This document shows, in pieces, positions 7,838 to 14,877 of a stretch of DNA of 24,866 nt. The notes below the pieces were generated by a model. That model saw only the letters and a list, made by a program, of their open reading frames with translations, ran no database searches and had not been told where the DNA came from. The stretch lies in NCBI GenBank assembly GCA_047629355.1, contig JBLHWU010000087.1, forward strand, positions 1 through 24,866. Direction: 5' to 3'. The DNA is from CAYUNA01 sp047629355 (lineage in GTDB: Bacteria > Bacteroidota > Bacteroidia > Chitinophagales > Saprospiraceae). A program made the translations under genes and the position numbers. Numbering within the stretch: the first letter of the stretch is position 1; every line of letters starts with the position of its first letter.

Positions 7838-7858
7838 TTGAAATTTTAAATTAATGCA

Positions 7859-8105
7859 ATGAAAAATTTAGCAATTAATAAATACATTCCGCTACTTGAA
7901 TCTTTGGATATTGTGGCTAAATTAGAGCCGATTGCTTATTTGACGGAAAGTTTAAAGCGTTTCAAAACCAGAAATTAAACCTAAAACAGATAAGGAGAAA
8001 TTGCTGTACGAATTAGCTGATTCTTGGAGTGATGTTGATGATAGCTTGGTTGATGATATTGTTTCTTCGAGAGCTTTTTCTGATAAGGAGCTTAATTCGG
8101 ATTAA
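7859..8105 (+). pseudogene. Frameshifted antitoxin-like small gene
   Basis: The ATG at 7859 opens MKNLAINKYIPLLESLDIVA and runs through AYLTESLKRF to an early stop at 7976. The next frame (+1) then continues without a gap as KPEIKPKTDKEKLLYELADS and ends SSRAFSDKELNSD at 8103-8105. Removing one base near TTTC at 7960-7963 would give one protein of about 81 residues. The pattern (N-terminal lysine-rich helix, KEKLLYEL, then SWSDVDDSLVDDI with an SSR motif) resembles the short VapB-like antitoxins that precede PIN-domain toxins in Bacteroidota. No toxin gene follows; the next gene is convergent and unrelated. The cause may be true decay, a sequencing error or, less likely, programmed frameshifting. 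Confidence 0.6.
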
Positions 8106-8653
8106 TGATGAGGTATTTTTGTTTCTTTTTCAAATACCTCAATAGTTAGTTTAGGATAGCTCAAATTTTTCATTTTTCGTTTATCTTCAACAACGTACGC
8201 GGTGTATCCGATTTGTTTTCGATTAGTATTTAGTGAATCCTTAATTATACTACTCGTCACATAATTAAGTCTTGAAACAATTATTGAATCCAATAGACTA
8301 TCATCTTCAAATGGAATCAATGAGTGATGTGATGCAAATAGACTAAACCATGGTAATTCTTTGATTTTTTGACCTTTATCATTAGTAAAATAAAATTTCA
8401 TATCAGACTTTATAAATCCTTCCGGATTGGAATTTAACTGTGTTTTTAGAATTCCTGAAGGAGGGATTCTATAAATTCGTCTGCCTGATTTAGAATATTC
8501 GGAAGCTACCCCATCTTCTTGATTATATATTATGTAAACGATGCCTAAAAAGTCTTCTGGTATTAAATGTATTTCTTTGTCTTTGGTATCCACACATCCA
8601 TAAAAGCATAGCAAGATATACATTCCTAATATTAAAAAGCATATTTTTTTCAT
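8102..8653 (-). CDS. DUF6843-like lipoprotein, function unknown
   Basis: The 183-residue protein begins MKKICFLILGMYILLCFYGC, a lipoprotein signal peptide with the lipidated cysteine at position 20. The mature part starts IHLIPEDFLGIVYIIYNQED and continues GRRIYRIPPSGILKTQLNSN. I recall this as the DUF6843 pattern (an IP..F.G.VYI.F segment followed by R.YRIP..G.L.TQ). That family assignment is from memory and was not searched. No enzymatic motif was seen. The protein is probably anchored in a membrane facing the periplasm. The gene is convergent with the frameshifted small gene (four-base overlap of ends) and divergent from the GNAT gene. Confidence 0.7.
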   Translation of the reverse strand: MKKICFLILGMYILLCFYGCVDTKDKEIHLIPEDFLGIVYIIYNQEDGVASEYSKSGRRIYRIPPSGILKTQLNSNPEGFIKSDMKFYFTNDKGQKIKELPWFSLFASHHSLIPFEDDSLLDSIIVSRLNYVTSSIIKDSLNTNRKQIGYTAYVVEDKRKMKNLSYPKLTIEVFEKETKIPHH

Positions 8654-8760
8654 GGCAAAATTTAGATTTGTTCTTATGAATATCAGATTGTAAAAGAGGC
8701 TATTACTTTTACGTAATCAACAAATTTTTAACAGAGTTGTTTTACTGAAAAAATCAAAAT

Positions 8761-9315
8761 ATGCAAATATCCTTCACCACCGCCAACTCCGACCTAGACC
8801 TAGACCAGATTCTAATCTTACAAAAAGAAAATCGACCCAAAAACCTCTCCCCACAAGAAATAAAAGCACAAGGTTTCGTTACCGTCGAGCATGATTTTCG
8901 ATTATTAAAAAGAATGAATTCGCCGCATCCGCACATCATTGCAAAAGCGGACAATCAAGTTGTTGCCTATGCCTTGGTGATGTTGTCGGAATTGCGAGAT
9001 GATATTCCAGTATTAGTTCCGATGTTTGAAAAAATAGATAAGTTGATGGTTGAAGGACAGCCGATGTCTGACTTTTCGTATGTGGTGATGGGGCAAGTTT
9101 GTGTGGCTAAAACTTGTCGAGGGCAAGGTGTTTTTGGTGGATTGTATCAAAAAATGGCGGAGGAAATGAAAGGTGATTTTGATTATATTATTACGGAAAT
9201 AGCGACCCGGAATACACGGTCGATTCGGGCGCATGAAAGAGAGGGATTTACCACGTTATTGGAATTTGATGATGGGGTGGAAGATTGGGCAATTGTGGGA
9301 TTGAAGATTCCCTAA
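8761..9315 (+). CDS. GNAT-family N-acetyltransferase
   Basis: This 184-residue cytoplasmic protein has the GNAT fold. Motif A, which binds the acetyl-CoA pyrophosphate, is CRGQGVFGGLYQKM (R120-GQG-V124). It is preceded by the beta-strand YVVMGQVCVA and followed by the motif B segment SIRAHEREGFTTLLEF. The acceptor substrate cannot be deduced. The start at 8761 gives MQISFTTANSDLDLDQI, a normal GNAT N-terminus. It is a single-gene unit between a divergent lipoprotein gene and trxB, with 326 bases before trxB. A TACTTTTA at about 8704-8711 resembles a -7 element but lacks the final G. Confidence 0.85.
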   Translation: MQISFTTANSDLDLDQILILQKENRPKNLSPQEIKAQGFVTVEHDFRLLKRMNSPHPHIIAKADNQVVAYALVMLSELRDDIPVLVPMFEKIDKLMVEGQPMSDFSYVVMGQVCVAKTCRGQGVFGGLYQKMAEEMKGDFDYIITEIATRNTRSIRAHEREGFTTLLEFDDGVEDWAIVGLKIP

Positions 9316-9472
9316 TTTAAAAAAAGCCTTTTGTGAAAACTTAGGATGATTTTTTCCTTTCTAAAAATTCCAAATAATTGTCTGTTTGCGATATTTTTCT
9401 AATATAAAAAATAGAGAATCTCAACTAACCAACCTTTCTTACTGTTACCTAATTGAAAAATTTGATGTAGAC
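9316..9472. other. Intergenic stretch between GNAT gene and trxB promoter
   Basis: This AT-rich stretch has no open frame of note, no clear terminator hairpin and no repeat shared with other parts of the window. It is the first part of a 326-base gap. The rest of that gap holds the trxB promoter and an ATTCATC-type repeat. Confidence 0.5.
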
Positions 9473-9503
9473 TTGATTTTCAACCAATGAAATGTTACTT
9501 TTG
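9473..9503 (+). promoter_or_regulatory. Bacteroidota-type promoter for trxB
   Basis: TTG at 9473-9475 and TACTTTTG at 9496-9503 are 20 bases apart, which matches the primary sigma-factor architecture of Bacteroidota (-33 TTTG, -7 TAnnTTTG). Transcription from here would give a leader of about 130 bases that contains the repeat at 9559-9612. It is the best-matching promoter in the window. Confidence 0.7.
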
Positions 9504-9558
9504 CACGAATTTTGCACAACCAATTTATAAAACTTATTTGAATGGTGTGTAATGAGCC

Positions 9559-9612
9559 ATAAATGATGAATACACCACAAAATTTATTCATCATTTATAA
9601 TTCATCATTTAT
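9559..9612. repeat. ATTCATC/ATTTATA inverted and tandem repeat in trxB leader
   Basis: ATAAATGATGAATA (9559-9572) is the exact reverse complement of 9585-9598. A second, partly overlapping copy of the right arm follows at about 9598-9612. The units run ATTCATC, ATTTATA, ATTCATC, ATTTATC, so the arm again has a 7-base period. It lies between the trxB promoter and start codon and so would be transcribed into the leader. Confidence 0.75.
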
Positions 9613-9641
9613 CATTTTGTAAAGACTAATTTCAAATAAAA

Positions 9642-10595
9642 ATGGCAAATAACGGAACTAAAGAGATTCACAATTGCGTGATAGTTGGTTCAGGACCAGC
9701 AGGTTATACCGCAGCAATCTATGCAGCACGGGCGAATCTTTTTCCAGTCTTGTACACGGGAGAAGAGCCTGGAGGACAATTGATGATTACGACAGATGTG
9801 GAAAATTATCCTGGCTACGCAGATGGCGTGATGGGACCACAGATGATGGAAGATTTCAAAAAGCAAGCAGAGCGATTTGGAACGGTAGTTCACTACGGAA
9901 CAAAGATTGATAAAGTTGATTTCTCGGGACCAGTTCATAAATTGTGGACGAGTGACGGCGATGAGGTACATGCACATACTGTGATTATCTCTACGGGCGC
10001 AAGTGCAAAATGGTTGGGTTTGCCGTCGGAGCAAAGACTAATGAATAAAGGCGTTTCTGCTTGTGCAGTCTGTGATGGTTTTTTCTTTAAAGGTCAAGAA
10101 TTGATTATCGTGGGTGCGGGAGATACTGCGGCTGAGGAGGCAACTTATTTGTCAAAATTAAGCCCAAAAGTACACATGCTTGTTCGTCGAGATGAAATGC
10201 GGGCGTCTAAAATCATGCAACAACGAGTGATGGATACCAAAAATATCGAAATTCACTGGAATACCGAAACGTTGGAAATCTTAGGAGAAGATGAAGTAAC
10301 AGGGGCGAAAGTGAAGAACAATAAAACGGGCGAGGTGAGCGAAATTTCTGGAAAAGCATTTTTCGTAGCTATTGGTCACAAGCCAAATACAGGGATTTTT
10401 AACCCTTGGTTGGATATGGAAGATTCTGGATATTTGATTACCAAACCAGACAGTAGTAAGACGAATATCGACGGTGTTTTTGCCAGCGGAGATGCACAAG
10501 ACCATGTCTATCGACAAGCAGTGACAGCAGCGGGAACGGGTTGTATGGCGGCCTTGGATGCAGAGCGATATTTGGCAGCAAACAAGATTATTTAA
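9642..10595 (+). CDS. trxB: Thioredoxin-disulfide reductase
   Basis: This FAD- and NADPH-dependent enzyme reduces thioredoxin in the cytoplasm. The N-terminal FAD-binding motif is GSGPAGYTAA (17-25 region). The redox-active pair is C141 and C144 in CAVCDGFFFK. The NADPH-binding loop is IVGAGDTAAEEATYL with the downstream VRRDEMRA, which holds the basic residues that recognise the 2'-phosphate. The second FAD signature is GVFASGDAQD near the C-terminus. The 317-residue length is that of the low-molecular-weight type. It has its own promoter and is followed by a palindromic repeat and then fbaA on the same strand, which may be read through. Confidence 0.97.
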   Translation: MANNGTKEIHNCVIVGSGPAGYTAAIYAARANLFPVLYTGEEPGGQLMITTDVENYPGYADGVMGPQMMEDFKKQAERFGTVVHYGTKIDKVDFSGPVHKLWTSDGDEVHAHTVIISTGASAKWLGLPSEQRLMNKGVSACAVCDGFFFKGQELIIVGAGDTAAEEATYLSKLSPKVHMLVRRDEMRASKIMQQRVMDTKNIEIHWNTETLEILGEDEVTGAKVKNNKTGEVSEISGKAFFVAIGHKPNTGIFNPWLDMEDSGYLITKPDSSKTNIDGVFASGDAQDHVYRQAVTAAGTGCMAALDAERYLAANKII

Positions 10596-10603
10596 TAAAA
10601 GAC

Positions 10604-10701
10604 GTCAGAGGTCAGACCATTGTATTGTCGGGTGTCAGAAAAATCAATTAAAGGTTTAATTTCTGACAGCGGAGCGGTCTGACTTCTGATTTCTGACTTC
10701 T
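10604..10701. repeat. Nested palindrome of GTCAGA/TTCTGAC units, trxB-fbaA junction
   Basis: The outer arms GTCAGAGGTCAGACC (10604-10618) and GGTCTGACTTCTGAT (10676-10690) pair with two mismatches. The inner arms TGTCAGAAA (10633-10641) and TTTCTGACA (10660-10668) pair perfectly. The right side runs TTCTGAC, TTCTGAT, TTCTGAC in a 7-base register from about 10684. It begins nine bases after the trxB stop and ends about 11 bases before the fbaA start, so it fills the junction. Confidence 0.85.
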
Positions 10702-10712
10702 AAAATAGAAAT

Positions 10713-11798
10713 ATGTCAACTTCTACAAAGGGACGCTTTCGTGCGGGTGTATTACACGGCGACGAAGTAACGGAATTATTGAATTATGCGAATGAACACA
10801 ACTTCGCATTGCCAGCGGTCAACGTGATTGGCTCAAATACGATTAATGCAGTTTTGGAAACGGCGCGGGACTTGAATTCTCCTGTGATTATTCAATTTTC
10901 CAATGGTGGTGCAGTTTTTAATGCTGGAAAAGGCTTGTCGAATGAAGGTCAGAAAGCAGCGATTGCAGGTGCAGTTGCGGGTGCTTCTCATGTTCATTTT
11001 ATGGCAAAGCAATATGGTATTCCAGTAATTTTACATACGGATCACTGTGCGAAGAAATTGTTGCCTTGGATGGATGGAATGATTACGGCAGGCGAGGCGT
11101 TTTATAAAGCCAATGGGTATCCTTTGTATAGTTCGCATATGATAGATTTGTCGGAAGAACCGATTGAGGAAAACATCGAAATTTGTGTAGAATATTTGAA
11201 GCGAATGGCACCATTGGGCATGACTTTAGAAATTGAGTTGGGCGTAACTGGTGGCGAAGAAGATGGTGTGGATAATACGGATATTGATAGCTCGCGCTTG
11301 TACACGCAGCCTGAGGAAGTAGCTTATGCTTACGAAAAATTGAGTGCAGTTAGTGACCGTTTTACCGTTGCAGCGGCATTTGGAAATGTTCATGGGGTCT
11401 ATAAGCCTGGGAATGTAGAGTTGAAGCCAATCATTTTGAAAAATTCGCAGGAACATTTGAAAGCGAAATTTGGTTTGGAAGGTGATACGCCGATTAACTT
11501 TGTTTTTCACGGTGGTTCTGGTTCAAGCCAAGCAGATATTCGGGAAGCAATTGAATACGGTGCGGTTAAAATGAACATTGATACCGATATGCAGTGGGCA
11601 TTTTGGGATGGTGTACGTGATTATTATGAGGGTAAAAAAGGCTATTTGCAAACGCAAATCGGTAATCCTGATGGTGACGATATTCCAAATAAAAAGAACT
11701 ATGACCCTCGAAAATGGTTGCGCGTAGCGGAATTGTCTTTTGTGGAGCGTTTGAAGCAGGCGTTTGAAGATTTGAATTGTGTAGGTAAGAATGCTTAG
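10713..11798 (+). CDS. fbaA: Fructose-bisphosphate aldolase, class II (class IIA)
   Basis: This zinc-dependent glycolytic and gluconeogenic aldolase interconverts fructose 1,6-bisphosphate with dihydroxyacetone phosphate and glyceraldehyde 3-phosphate. Visible active-site residues are D110 and H111 (ILHTDHCAKK), the GGEEDG segment at about 180-185, H227 (FGNVHGVYKPGNV) and H266 (FHGGSGSS). These line up within one or two positions with the E. coli FbaA zinc ligands and catalytic aspartate. The 361-residue length fits class IIA. The start MSTSTKGRFRAGVLHGDEV is the only plausible ATG. It follows trxB across a repeat-filled gap and ends at a strong terminator. The link with trxB is positional only. 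Confidence 0.97.
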   Translation: MSTSTKGRFRAGVLHGDEVTELLNYANEHNFALPAVNVIGSNTINAVLETARDLNSPVIIQFSNGGAVFNAGKGLSNEGQKAAIAGAVAGASHVHFMAKQYGIPVILHTDHCAKKLLPWMDGMITAGEAFYKANGYPLYSSHMIDLSEEPIEENIEICVEYLKRMAPLGMTLEIELGVTGGEEDGVDNTDIDSSRLYTQPEEVAYAYEKLSAVSDRFTVAAAFGNVHGVYKPGNVELKPIILKNSQEHLKAKFGLEGDTPINFVFHGGSGSSQADIREAIEYGAVKMNIDTDMQWAFWDGVRDYYEGKKGYLQTQIGNPDGDDIPNKKNYDPRKWLRVAELSFVERLKQAFEDLNCVGKNA

Positions 11799-11804
11799 AT
11801 AGCG

Positions 11805-11832
11805 CACGGTTTTTGGTTCACGGCTCACAGAG
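11805..11832 (+). repeat. CACGGTT-type heptamer run after fbaA stop
   Basis: CACGGTT, TTTGGTT, CACGGCT and CACAGAG follow each other in a 7-base register starting six bases after the fbaA stop. No opposite arm was found, and the terminator follows within 20 bases. This may be a degenerate member of the heptamer class seen at other junctions. Confidence 0.4.
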
Positions 11833-11846
11833 CGGTAGTGGGCAAT

Positions 11847-11889
11847 AAAAATGCCTGAAGGTTTTGATTAACTTTCAGGCATTTTTTTG
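11847..11889. terminator. Intrinsic terminator, bidirectional, between fbaA and mltG
   Basis: A 14-bp stem with one G-U pair (AATGCCTGAAGGTT with AACTTTCAGGCATT) closes a six-base loop and is followed on plus by seven T. On minus the stem is followed by TTTTTATT, so it can also end transcripts from mltG. It lies 49 bases after fbaA and is the clearest terminator in the window. Confidence 0.9.
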
Positions 11890-11899
11890 TTTAAAAGGG

Positions 11900-11985
11900 C
11901 GTTTGAGGGTGAAAAAGGTTGTGTAAAACTTCTTTCACTTCCAAAAACTTCTTCCGCGATGCCGCAGGCAGTGCGCATAAGAAGC
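11900..11985 (+). repeat. Two-hairpin dispersed repeat, copy B (after mltG)
   Basis: GTTTGAGGGTGAAA (about 11900-11914) pairs imperfectly with TTTCACTTCC (11934-11942). It is followed by a GC-rich module around TGCCGCAGGCA at 11960-11970, which is flanked by CTTCTT and AAGAAG. The whole block aligns with the reverse complement of 5238-5318, including the two-module order. Relative to the upstream gene (mltG here, ilvN there) both copies have the same orientation. It is more degenerate than copy A. Confidence 0.75.
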
Positions 11986-12000
11986 TAAATGCTAAGAAAT

Positions 12001-13032
12001 TTACCGCAATCCCCGTTTTTTCAAATTCTTGACATAAATCCTCGCATTTTGTTCGTGCCCTCGATTCGTCTTCGCAAAGTTATGTTGCCCTGTCCCGTTC
12101 CCTTTCGCACAGAAGAAAATATAATCATGTTTTTCTCGATTCAAAACTGCGTCAATGCTGGCAATCGAAGACATTGCAATCGGGCCAGGTGGTAATCCTG
12201 TGTACAAATATGTATTGTATGGAGAATCAAATTTGGTATGATAATCCGTCACCCGCTTGGTGCTAAAATCACTGCGAGCAAACACAGAAGTTGGGTCAGC
12301 TTGCAGCAAAATACCGCGTTTAATTCGATTGACGTAAACGCCAGCCATACGTTCCTTTTCTGGATTGTGATTGGTTTCTTTTTCAACAATTGACGCCATC
12401 GTATAGACTTCTTCGGGCGTCATTCCGATAGCTTTTGCTTTCGCTAAACGGTCATTTTTTTGCCAAAATTTGTCGTGTTCTTTAATCATTCGTGCCATAA
12501 AATTTTTAGCAGAAGTATTCCAAAAAAAGTCGTAAGTATTGGGAATAAACAGCGACATCAACGTTTCAGGTGTATAGCCAATTTCTTTGAGATAGCTTTT
12601 ATTTTGAAAAAGGGAAACAATGGCTAAAGAATCTGCCTCGATGAACCGGGCAGCTTTGGCAGCGACATTTTCAGTCATGCGGTCGTTGGTTAAGACCAAT
12701 TTAATAGAGACTTGCTTGCCATTACGAAGATGCCTGACGAGTTCTTTATTGTTCCAATTGGGTTCAATTTTATAGCGTCCTGCACGCATTTGAGGACGCG
12801 GATATTTCATCAACTTTGCCGTCTCGGTAAAACTCGCAGTGTCAATAAGAAAGCCACCTTTTTGCAAAACTTGAACCACTTCCTGATAGGACGAACCTGT
12901 TGGAATTTCTACAAATTCATTGGACAAGCTACTTGGAACATTGGGTTCAAAATAGTTTTGATATTTTTGATAGCCATAAAAGCCACCAATTAATAATAGA
13001 ATGGCTGCAATGCCTAATATTTTATTTATCAT
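12001..13032 (-). CDS. mltG: Endolytic transglycosylase MltG (YceG-like)
   Basis: This inner-membrane enzyme cuts nascent peptidoglycan glycan strands and limits their length. A single N-terminal membrane anchor spans about residues 4-20 (ILGIAAILLLIGGFYGY). The YceG domain contains the catalytic glutamate E217 in MASIVEKETNHNPEKERMAG, then NRIKRGILLQADPT and SPYNTYLYTGLPPGPIAMSS, all conserved signatures. The 343-residue length is normal. The start codon lies one base after the stop of the upstream T9SS protein gene, so the two are very probably co-transcribed and translationally coupled. Its 3' end faces fbaA across the terminator and repeat copy B. Confidence 0.96.
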   Translation of the reverse strand: MINKILGIAAILLLIGGFYGYQKYQNYFEPNVPSSLSNEFVEIPTGSSYQEVVQVLQKGGFLIDTASFTETAKLMKYPRPQMRAGRYKIEPNWNNKELVRHLRNGKQVSIKLVLTNDRMTENVAAKAARFIEADSLAIVSLFQNKSYLKEIGYTPETLMSLFIPNTYDFFWNTSAKNFMARMIKEHDKFWQKNDRLAKAKAIGMTPEEVYTMASIVEKETNHNPEKERMAGVYVNRIKRGILLQADPTSVFARSDFSTKRVTDYHTKFDSPYNTYLYTGLPPGPIAMSSIASIDAVLNREKHDYIFFCAKGNGTGQHNFAKTNRGHEQNARIYVKNLKKRGLR

Positions 13033-13033
13033 C

Positions 13034-14050
13034 TTAAATTTTCAAAAAACGTTTCGTAATAGTCCGGTTGTCAATATTTAATATCAAAATATGAATGCCT
13101 TTCGATAAGGTAGAAATATCAACTTCTTGTGATTCATTTTCAAAAGAAATTCCCTGAATTTCGGGTTTTCCACCAATAGAATAAATAGATAAGAAAGCAT
13201 TTGTAAAGGTTGTTTCCTCCATTTTGATTATTAAAATATCTTTAGCAATTGTTGGAAAAATGCTAACCTTTGGCAACGAGTTATTTTCACCAATATCATT
13301 GATAATGATAGACTCGCAAGGAAAATCCACTGGTTCGCCCCAACTATCAATAAACGCTACCGAACAGTCATCGTAGACCCTAATTTGCCAAAAATGTGAA
13401 AATATACAACCTGAAGGACAATCACCCCATGCGTGCTCAAAAATTAAGTCAGTATAGCCATTTTCTACTTCAGCCGTTATATTGTTGCCATCACCAATAT
13501 AGAAATCAGGTTCTACAAAATTGACACCATTCAATTCTTGAAAAGCGTTGATAACTCCTTCTAAATGTAAGCAATTTTCTGTTTCCAAAATGACCGTAAT
13601 AGGATTGGATGATCCAATGATAACCTTGACTTCCAATTCTAAATTTAGGAAAAGGCTATCAAAAAGGTCATAGCCTGTTGGGGAAATACCCATTTCAAGC
13701 GCTTGTACCCAAGCCTCATTATTGTCGAGACTAATCACAAACCAACTGAGAACTGCTTCTGGAAAAACGTGGATAGGCAGACATTTCGTCACGGAATCAC
13801 CTGTGGCAAAATTAGTAGCATGGTGCACGGCGGCAAGTTTTTCTAAATAGAAATTGGTTAAATCTGGGTCTATTTCTGTTTCATTGGTGTAGGCTGGGTC
13901 ACCTTGCATTTGTCTGGCAGCCAGTATTTTAGCATCGAATTCATAAAATGTAAGAATAGAATCTGGCGTTTCACAGGAGGATTCAATGATTTGTGTAAAA
14001 CCATTTTGAAAACAAAGGAGAAATGCGAGAAGAGCAGCAATTTTTTTCAT
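13034..14050 (-). CDS. Secreted protein with T9SS C-terminal sorting domain, function unknown
   Basis: The 338-residue protein starts with a signal peptide (MKKIAALLAFLLCFQNGFTQ, cleavage near residue 20). It ends with a type A sorting domain of type IX secretion: VSIFPTIAKDILIIKM, then LSIYSIGGKPE and LSKGIHILILNIDNRTITKR. It is thus predicted to cross the outer membrane and be released or anchored on the cell surface. The middle has several cysteines (for example CLHLEG, WGDCPSGC, FPCESI) that could form disulfides, but no known domain was recognised. It sits 50 bases after the cytochrome oxidase subunit III gene and one base before mltG. Confidence 0.85.
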   Translation of the reverse strand: MKKIAALLAFLLCFQNGFTQIIESSCETPDSILTFYEFDAKILAARQMQGDPAYTNETEIDPDLTNFYLEKLAAVHHATNFATGDSVTKCLPIHVFPEAVLSWFVISLDNNEAWVQALEMGISPTGYDLFDSLFLNLELEVKVIIGSSNPITVILETENCLHLEGVINAFQELNGVNFVEPDFYIGDGNNITAEVENGYTDLIFEHAWGDCPSGCIFSHFWQIRVYDDCSVAFIDSWGEPVDFPCESIIINDIGENNSLPKVSIFPTIAKDILIIKMEETTFTNAFLSIYSIGGKPEIQGISFENESQEVDISTLSKGIHILILNIDNRTITKRFLKI

Positions 14051-14100
14051 CAGAAAGAGATTTGAATGAGTAAAAAATTTGCCACAAGATACGCATTCTC

Positions 14101-14724
14101 TTATCTAATTAAATAATTGACCCATAAAAAAATGACCAAAAATACCCAAAGCGCATCCAAGAAGTGCCAATAGATGGTTAGAAGTCGCAATTTTAAACGC
14201 TTTTCAGGGTCTGAAAAATAGATAAGTACAGAAACTGGTTCTTTCATTCGTTTGTGGGCTGTCCACAAAAATAGTCCTAAGAATGGCAATCCTGCAATAA
14301 CGTGCGCAAAGTGCACACCTGATAATAAATAAAGGTAGGAAGCTGAATTATTGGAGTTGACAAATACGTCGTCTGAGAATAATTGTGACCAAGCTACGAA
14401 CTGCATCCCTAAGAAAATAAAGGATAAGACCATCGTCCAAACGAGTGCCTTTTTATAATCTTGGGTTTCATCATCGAGGTAACTTCTTTTGGCCCACATC
14501 ATCGTGTAGCTGCTACCCAGAAGAATTAGTGTATTGGCAAAAAACAAAGTTGGCAGCTTTACTGGCGGCAAGTTATACTGAACTCCATTGTATACATAGG
14601 CTCCAGAAAACGCCAAAAATAACGCACAAACACCCGCTAAAGTCAACATTAACAGGATATTATAGGGATGAAAAGCAAAGTTGGAATATTCGTCGTAGCG
14701 CGGTTGATTCGGTTGGTTAGACAT
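14101..14724 (-). CDS. Cytochrome c oxidase subunit III (heme-copper oxidase subunit 3)
   Basis: This integral membrane subunit of an aa3-type terminal oxidase has 207 residues. Five hydrophobic segments are visible at about 22-43, 61-80, 92-113, 129-152 and 182-206, the number expected for short bacterial COX3. Family signatures are LSGVHFAHVIAGLPFLG and the C-terminal YWHFLDALWVFLVIFLW. No other oxidase subunit gene lies within the window, so it is a detached member, or a second subunit III. Downstream genes on the same strand are the T9SS protein and mltG, with a gap of 50 bases. No promoter was identified. Confidence 0.93.
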   Translation of the reverse strand: MSNQPNQPRYDEYSNFAFHPYNILLMLTLAGVCALFLAFSGAYVYNGVQYNLPPVKLPTLFFANTLILLGSSYTMMWAKRSYLDDETQDYKKALVWTMVLSFIFLGMQFVAWSQLFSDDVFVNSNNSASYLYLLSGVHFAHVIAGLPFLGLFLWTAHKRMKEPVSVLIYFSDPEKRLKLRLLTIYWHFLDALWVFLVIFLWVNYLIR

Positions 14725-14877
14725 TTTTTATGATTGAAATTTATCAGGAATTAACCAGATTTTGAATATCATTTATAACAAGCATTTTGAATTCTTGTTT
14801 TTGAAAAACTAAAAAATGCGTCTTTTTGCTATCCATAATTTAAACATTCTTAATCTTTTTTTTTATTCTTAAAAACC

